Source: Pseudomonas oryzihabitans (lineage in GTDB: Bacteria; Pseudomonadota; Gammaproteobacteria; Pseudomonadales; Pseudomonadaceae). From it: a stretch of DNA of 64,000 bases. Below the pieces are notes generated by a model. That model saw nothing but the letters and a program-made list of their open reading frames with translations, made no database searches and was not told where the DNA came from. Position 1 is the first letter of the stretch; every line of letters starts with the position of its first letter. The stretch covers positions 3,112,501 to 3,176,500 of the forward strand of contig NZ_CP102428.1 in the NCBI RefSeq assembly GCF_024652905.1. The letters run 5' to 3'. This document shows, piece after piece, positions 57,747-64,000 of the stretch. The position numbers and the translations under genes are program-made.

Positions 57747-59684
57747 TCAGTACTGGCGAGCCTGGGCGGTCTTCTCCTTGAGCATCTGCGAGACGGCAGC
57801 GATCTTCTCGCTGGTGGAAACCTCGGCGCCGCCGACGCGCCACCAGGACAGGTACTTGTGGATCATGGTCTTGGGCAGCACCTTGATGTCGATCAGGGTA
57901 GAGACCTGTTGCTGGCGGGCATCGGCCAGGGCGGCATCAAGCTCTTCCAGCGTCTTCACGCGATAGGTCTTGCAGCCGTAGGCGGCGGCGCTCATGGCGA
58001 AGTCCACCGGCACGAAGTCACCGTCGAGCTTGCCGGTCTCCGGATTGCGGAAGCGGAACTCGGTGCCGAAGCTGCCCATGCCGTGTTCCATCTGCAGGTT
58101 GTTGATGCAGCCGAAGGTCATGTTGTCGAGCAGCACCACATTGATCTTGCGGCGCTCCTGGATGGAGGTGGCCAGTTCCGAGTGCAGCATCTGGTAGGAG
58201 CCGTCACCGACCAAGGCGTAGACCTCACGCTCGGGTTCAGCCAGCTTCACGCCCAGGGCGGCGTTGATCTCGTAGCCCATGCAGGAGTAGCCGTATTCCA
58301 GGTGATAGGTATTGACCCCCTTGCTGCGCCAGGCGCGCTGCAGGTCACCGGGCAGGCTACCGGCGGCGGCGACGATGACGGCGTCGTCGTCCAGCCGTTC
58401 GTTGAGACGGCCGAGCACCTGACTCTGGGTGAGCGAAGAACCTGTCAGCTGGACGAAATCCTCCAGCACCGCTCGCGGCAAGTCGTCGTCGATCTCCGGT
58501 ACGAAGTCGGGCGCGTCGTAGCGTGCGGCGTAGACCCGATCGATTTCCTGCCGGTATTGCTCACGGGCCTCGCCCACTTGAGCCCCCCAGTCGGCGCGAT
58601 AACCGACAGCGTCCAGGGCCTCGGTCAGGGCGCTGAGGGCTTCGCGGGCATCGGCCACCACGGCCAGGCCGTCGAGCTTGCCAGCATCGAAGGCGGCCAC
58701 GTTGAGGTTGAGGAACTCCACCTCGGGATGCTGGTAGAGCCACTTCGAGGAGGTGGTGAAATCGGTGTAGCGCGTACCCACGCCGATGATCAGATCCGCG
58801 TCCTTGGCCAGCAGGTTGGCGGCCAGGCAGCCGGTCTCGCCGATGCCGCCGACATTGAGTTCGTGGCTGGAGACGATGGCGCTCTTGCCGGCCTGGGTCT
58901 CGGCGAAGGGAATCTCGAAGCGCTCGGCGAAACGCTGCAGGGCCTCGGCGGCGCCGGAATACTTCACCCCACCGCCGCAGATCAGCAGCGGCTTGCGCTT
59001 GCGCTTGAGCAGCTGCACCGCCTCCTCGATGGCGGCGGCCACCGGCGGCCGCCGATCCAGACGGTGCACCCGCTTGGCGAAGAAGTAGTCGGGATAGTCG
59101 TAGGCCTCGCCCTGGACATCCTGGGGCAGCGCCAGGGTCACGGCACCGGTCTCGGCCGGATCGGTCAGCACGCGCATGGCGTTGATCGCCGCGCTCATCA
59201 GCTGCTCGGGCCGGTTGATGCGATCCCAGTACTTGCTCACCGCGCGGAAGGCATCGTTGGTGCTGATCGACAGGTCGTGGAATTGCTCGATCTGCTGCAG
59301 CACCGGATCGGGCTGGCGACTGGCATAGACGTCACCGGGCAACAGCAGCAGCGGAATGCGGTTGGCAGTAGCGGTGGCCGCGGCGGTCAGCATGTTGGCC
59401 GCGCCCGGACCCACCGAGGAGCTGCAGGCATAGATCTGCCGACGCAGCTTCTGCTTGGCGAAACCGGTGGCGGCATGGGCCATGCCCTGCTCGTTGCGCC
59501 CCTGGTGCACCACCAGGTCACCGGCATCCTGCTCCAGCGCCTGGCCCAGGCCCAGTACGTTGCCGTGACCGAAGATGGTGAAGACGCCGGCGACGAACTT
59601 GGTTTCCACGCCGTCGACGCTGAGGTACTGGTTATCGAGGAACTTCACCAGGGCCTGGGCCATGGTCAAACGTTGGGTGCTCAT
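57747..59684 (-). CDS. iolD: 3D-(3,5/4)-trihydroxycyclohexane-1,2-dione hydrolase
   Basis: This thiamine-diphosphate enzyme opens the ring of the diketo intermediate to 5-deoxy-D-glucuronate. It has 645 residues in the three-domain acetolactate-synthase fold. The N-terminal Pyr domain has [13 protein letters not shown] and the conserved Glu of [13 protein letters not shown]. The ThDP-binding segment is [15 protein letters not shown]...VVLLDN. The ATG at 59684 ([15 protein letters not shown]) is preferred to one 14 codons upstream. It lies between iolI and iolG. Confidence 0.95.
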   Translation of the reverse strand: MSTQRLTMAQALVKFLDNQYLSVDGVETKFVAGVFTIFGHGNVLGLGQALEQDAGDLVVHQGRNEQGMAHAATGFAKQKLRRQIYACSSSVGPGAANMLTAAATATANRIPLLLLPGDVYASRQPDPVLQQIEQFHDLSISTNDAFRAVSKYWDRINRPEQLMSAAINAMRVLTDPAETGAVTLALPQDVQGEAYDYPDYFFAKRVHRLDRRPPVAAAIEEAVQLLKRKRKPLLICGGGVKYSGAAEALQRFAERFEIPFAETQAGKSAIVSSHELNVGGIGETGCLAANLLAKDADLIIGVGTRYTDFTTSSKWLYQHPEVEFLNLNVAAFDAGKLDGLAVVADAREALSALTEALDAVGYRADWGAQVGEAREQYRQEIDRVYAARYDAPDFVPEIDDDLPRAVLEDFVQLTGSSLTQSQVLGRLNERLDDDAVIVAAAGSLPGDLQRAWRSKGVNTYHLEYGYSCMGYEINAALGVKLAEPEREVYALVGDGSYQMLHSELATSIQERRKINVVLLDNMTFGCINNLQMEHGMGSFGTEFRFRNPETGKLDGDFVPVDFAMSAAAYGCKTYRVKTLEELDAALADARQQQVSTLIDIKVLPKTMIHKYLSWWRVGGAEVSTSEKIAAVSQMLKEKTAQARQY

Positions 59685-59738
59685 GGATTCACCTCTTCGA
59701 TCTAGAGACTCCCGGGAGTTATCCACCCGGGAGGCGCG

Positions 59739-60578
59739 TCACCCGGCGACAGCTTCGCCAGCCACCTGTTTTTCCAACAGGGCTACGCTCTGCGCTAGGG
59801 CTGATTGCGGATCAGCGAGTGCATGGACGCTGGCAGCGAAGGGCTCGAACGAGAGATAGCCGCGGTAACCGTCGTCGAGGAGGTGCTTGATCTGCTCTGC
59901 GTTGCCGAGAATATCCGCCTCACCTACCAGTACCCGGTGCGCATCGCGAATCTGATTAAGAGGCAAGTCCGCATCTTCAACGCCGGAGATGTGCACCAGA
60001 CCAGTCAGCTCGGCGAAGAACTCGGTCTCGCCCGCCAGATGATGGTGGAAGGTGTCGTGCACCAGACGGAACACGTCCAGTCCGCCAACCGCCTTGATGG
60101 CCTCCACCGCCTGCCGCTTGAGGCGCAACGAGCACTCTTCGAAACCCAACGGTTCGACGAAGCCGAGGATGCCGTGGTCGCGCAGAATGGGGGCCAACTC
60201 GCTCAGGGCCGTGCGCAGGTCACGGGCACGCTGAGCGGCGTCGCGGCTGTCGGTACGGTCATTGAGCGGGCACATCACCAGCCCCTCGGCGCCACAGGCC
60301 TTGGCATAGGCAGCCAGTTTCAGCGTCTGGGCGCGGCGTTCGTCGTTCCAGACGTCGAAGGGATAGAGGGCGTTGATGGACAGAAGGCGAATACCCTCGC
60401 CTTGGCAAAGGTCACGAACCCGCTCTGGTGGAGTGCCATCATCTATTTCCACATCATTGAGATCGTTACGGATTTCAATGGCGTCACTGCCCATGGCCTT
60501 GGTCAAGCGAATGAACGCCGAAAGGTCCAGAGAGGGGGCAACGATTCGATTGAAGGCAAAACGCAGCGGCTGACTCAT
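59739..60578 (-). CDS. iolI: TIM-barrel isomerase, IolI-like (2-keto-myo-inositol isomerase)
   Basis: This xylose-isomerase-like TIM-barrel protein of 279 residues has metal-binding acidic and His residues in LGFVEPLGFEECSLR, LVHDTFHHHLAGE and LVHISGVEDAD. In Bacillus, IolI interconverts inosose isomers; IolH is a related barrel and cannot be fully excluded. It lies between iolD and iolA in the operon, supporting an inositol role. Confidence 0.8.
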   Translation of the reverse strand: MSQPLRFAFNRIVAPSLDLSAFIRLTKAMGSDAIEIRNDLNDVEIDDGTPPERVRDLCQGEGIRLLSINALYPFDVWNDERRAQTLKLAAYAKACGAEGLVMCPLNDRTDSRDAAQRARDLRTALSELAPILRDHGILGFVEPLGFEECSLRLKRQAVEAIKAVGGLDVFRLVHDTFHHHLAGETEFFAELTGLVHISGVEDADLPLNQIRDAHRVLVGEADILGNAEQIKHLLDDGYRGYLSFEPFAASVHALADPQSALAQSVALLEKQVAGEAVAG

Positions 60579-60612
60579 TTGTTCTTGTACTCCAGGGGCG
60601 TTGAGGTTGGGG

Positions 60613-62112
<1,500 letters not shown>

Positions 62113-62160
62113 GTGCTGCATCCTTGTGTCTGAGCCGCCGTGCGGCTGATGAAGGGGGAC

Positions 62161-62976
62161 TTACCGCTCCAGCAGCCACTCGTGCTGCGGATCGTTGTGG
62201 AATTTCCAGACGCGCTTGGGGCCGGCCATCACGTTGAGGTAATAGGACTCATAGCCATAGGGCACGCTGACCGGGTGATAGCCGCGCGGTACCAGCACCA
62301 CGTCGTGGTCTTCCACCGCCATGGCCTGATCCAGGTCGCGCTCGTCGGTGTAGACGCGCTGGAAGATGAACCCCTGCCCCGGATCGATACGGTGGTAGTA
62401 GGACTCCTCCAGCAGACTTTCCGAAGGCAGGTTGTCGCGGTCATGGCGATGGGGCGGATAGCTGGAGGAATGCCCGGATGGAGTGCGCACCTCCACCACC
62501 AGCAGCGAATGGGCCGCCGCCGTATCCGGCAGGATGTCGCAGACATAACGGGTATTGGCGCCCTTGCCACGGGTGGATCTCTGCATGCTCGCCGGCTCGA
62601 TCAGCCGCGGTGGCAGCCGGTCTGCCACCACCGGATTGCCGGGCGAGGTGCAGACGGCCACTTCAGCGGCGCTGTCGGCGGTCACCCGCGCCTCGCTGCC
62701 GGGCGGCAGGTAGGCGGCATAGGGCGAGACGTCCTCGAAGACGCTCTGGCGACCGGCCAGTCCGCGCCAGGCGAAGTCGCCCAGTTGCGGATGCCCGCCT
62801 TCGATACTGGCGCCGCCGCTGAGCAGCACGATGCAGACTTCCAGGTCACCCGCCACCACCGGCAGGGATTCCCCCGGTTGCAGGCGGTGAGCGGCGAAGC
62901 CGACGTAGTCAAGAGCACCGTCCGGGACATTGACGATGTCGCGGGCGCTACGGTCGGCTTTGACGAGCAGATTCAT
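62161..62976 (-). CDS. iolB: 5-deoxy-glucuronate isomerase
   Basis: This enzyme isomerises 5-deoxy-glucuronate to 5-dehydro-2-deoxygluconate. The 271-residue cupin-like protein has SSYPPHRHDRDNLPSESLLEE, with metal-binding His and Glu, and the C-terminal RGYHPVSVPYGYESYYLNVMAGP, both family signatures. It is 12 bp downstream of iolE and is followed by iolA. Confidence 0.95.
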   Translation of the reverse strand: MNLLVKADRSARDIVNVPDGALDYVGFAAHRLQPGESLPVVAGDLEVCIVLLSGGASIEGGHPQLGDFAWRGLAGRQSVFEDVSPYAAYLPPGSEARVTADSAAEVAVCTSPGNPVVADRLPPRLIEPASMQRSTRGKGANTRYVCDILPDTAAAHSLLVVEVRTPSGHSSSYPPHRHDRDNLPSESLLEESYYHRIDPGQGFIFQRVYTDERDLDQAMAVEDHDVVLVPRGYHPVSVPYGYESYYLNVMAGPKRVWKFHNDPQHEWLLER

Positions 62977-62988
62977 CGCAGTTCCTCC

Positions 62989-63891
62989 TCAGGCAGTGGC
63001 CTGCGCCACCAGCTGGCGCAGATGGTCGTAACCTTTCTTGGCGTATTCGTAGGCCGGCGCCACGGCCGGGTCCTGCTCGGCTTCCACCACCAGCCAGCCT
63101 GAATAGCCGGCGGCCACCAACACCTTGAGCAGCGCCGAGAAGTCGATGTCGCCATCCCCCGGCACGGTGAAGGTGCCGTTGAGGATGCAGTCCGGAAAGC
63201 TCCACTGGTTGTTGCGCGCCAGCTGTACCACGTCCTTGCGCACGTCCTTGAAGTGCACGTGACAGACCCGGTCGATGTGTTGCTGCAGCACGCTCAAGGG
63301 ATCGCCACCGCCCATGTAGCAATGACCGGCATCGAACAGCAGGCCGACGTCCGGGGAGGTCAGTGCCAGCAACCGGGCGATGTCCTCAGGCGATTCCACG
63401 TAGGCGCCCATGTGGTGGTGATAGGCCAGGCGCACACCCTGGCTCAGGGTGAAGGCGGCCAGCCGATCGAGCTTCTCGGTATAGGCCTGCCAGGCGGCGT
63501 CGTTGTGGAAGCGCGGCCGTTCGATCAGCGGCACCCGCTGACTCTGAATCGACCCGGCCACCTCGCCATAGACCAGCACCCTGGCGCCGTTCTCGGCCAA
63601 CAGCCGGCAGTGTGGGCGGATCGCCTCGATCTCGGCCTCGACATCACGGTGCGCCAGGCCGCTGGAATACCAGCCGGACACCAGCTCCAATCCGTGCTGA
63701 CCCAGCACCTCGCCCAGGGCCTTGGGCTCGCTGGGAAACTTGCCGCCCAGCTCGAAGCCCTGGAAGCCAATTTCCTTGCCCTCGCGCAGGATGGTCTCCA
63801 GCGGGGTGTCACCGCCCAGGGCCGGCAGGTCGTCGTTGGCCCAGGAGATGGGATTGATGCCGATCTTGAGTTGTTGTTGTTGTGCAGTCAT
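62989..63891 (-). CDS. iolE: inosose dehydratase
   Basis: This enzyme dehydrates 2-keto-myo-inositol to the diketone substrate of IolD. The 300-residue TIM barrel starts KIGINPISWANDDLPALGG, the IolE signature, and has metal-ligand segments YHHHMGAYVES and LLFDAGHCYMGG. It starts 25 bp after the iolC stop and is followed by iolB. Confidence 0.95.
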   Translation of the reverse strand: MTAQQQQLKIGINPISWANDDLPALGGDTPLETILREGKEIGFQGFELGGKFPSEPKALGEVLGQHGLELVSGWYSSGLAHRDVEAEIEAIRPHCRLLAENGARVLVYGEVAGSIQSQRVPLIERPRFHNDAAWQAYTEKLDRLAAFTLSQGVRLAYHHHMGAYVESPEDIARLLALTSPDVGLLFDAGHCYMGGGDPLSVLQQHIDRVCHVHFKDVRKDVVQLARNNQWSFPDCILNGTFTVPGDGDIDFSALLKVLVAAGYSGWLVVEAEQDPAVAPAYEYAKKGYDHLRQLVAQATA

Positions 63892-63916
63892 GTCAGCCCT
63901 ACTTATTGGATAGCGA

Positions 63917-64000
63917 TCAGGCGCGAGCGGCGCGCCAGGCCTGGATCAGGAATTCGAAGGTGGCGCGCACCTGGGCGATCAGCCCGGCATCGTCGATCTC
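63917..64000 (-). CDS. iolC: C-terminus of 5-dehydro-2-deoxygluconokinase (partial)
   Basis: The last 27 codons of a gene run in from the right edge (EIDDAGLIAQVRATFEFLIQ, then AWRAARA and stop). This matches, from memory, the end of proteobacterial IolC, often fused to a C-terminal DUF2090 aldolase domain. Position directly ahead of iolE supports it, but only the tail is visible. Confidence 0.75.
   Translation of the reverse strand, partial: EIDDAGLIAQVRATFEFLIQAWRAARA

Noticed and set aside
57858-59705. 615-codon open frame opposite iolD
   Set aside because: iolD on the other strand has clear ThDP motifs; the antisense frame is His/Gly/Gln-rich low-complexity sequence typical of shadows.

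Overview
The window is chromosomal DNA of a high-G+C Gammaproteobacterium, almost certainly a Pseudomonas. From hpt to ychF (about 1-21.7 kb) gene content and order match, from memory, the P. aeruginosa PA4645-PA4673 neighbourhood: hpt, upp, uraA, hemH, phr cluster, pagL, murI, moeB, prmC, prfA, hemA, a TPR lipoprotein, lolB, ispE, tRNA-Gln, prs, rplY, pth, ychF. A complete myo-inositol pathway fits the P. oryzihabitans/psychrotolerans group, but that species call is inference. No insertion sequence, phage gene, CRISPR array or rRNA was seen.

Region 1 (1-9.3 kb) holds pyrimidine and purine salvage (hpt, upp-uraA), ferrochelatase, and a compact photobiology cluster. A renalase-like flavoprotein precedes a DUF523/DUF1722 protein, a LitR-like MerR regulator and DNA photolyase. 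The last three form one overlapping operon behind a pair of TTGTACAA palindromes. Region 2 (9.3-21.7 kb) is housekeeping: lipid A deacylase pagL, cell wall and translation genes (murI, moeB, prmC, prfA, hemA), then the divergent TPR-lolB-ispE operon, tRNA-Gln, prs, rplY, pth and ychF. The last third of ispE is clearly AT-richer than the rest and contains a good sigma70-like promoter.

Region 3 (21.8-48.8 kb) is accessory. It has LysR/MFS pairs, a small secreted repeat protein, a seven-gene stress or detoxification-like operon (DoxX, monooxygenase-like, alpha/beta hydrolase, Tat amidohydrolase, MFS, YcaC, LysR), pirin, DedA, several AraC-type regulators and a truncated winged-helix/NB-ARC regulator. 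It also has an ADP/ATP-carrier-like transporter with an aldo-keto reductase, the UV endonuclease uvsE and a DUF445 protein. The non-coding repeats are concentrated here: a 92-93 bp palindromic element in five copies, a REPIN-like pair and CCCTCTCCC hairpins.

Region 4 (47.6-64 kb, all minus strand) is an inositol regulon. The catabolic run iolC(partial)-iolE-iolB-iolA-iolI-iolD-iolG ends at a terminator. It is followed by an IolW-like dehydrogenase, two paralogous sugar-binding proteins, a LamB-type porin, an ABC ATPase and permease, and another dehydrogenase. Each binding-protein unit has its own promoter. The two promoters share an unusual layout in which the 17-bp spacer is itself a TGGAA...TTCCA operator, similar to the GGAA-N6-TTCC site recalled for IolR. 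This is the most coherent regulatory observation in the window. Its regulator is not encoded here and probably lies beyond the right edge, near iolC.
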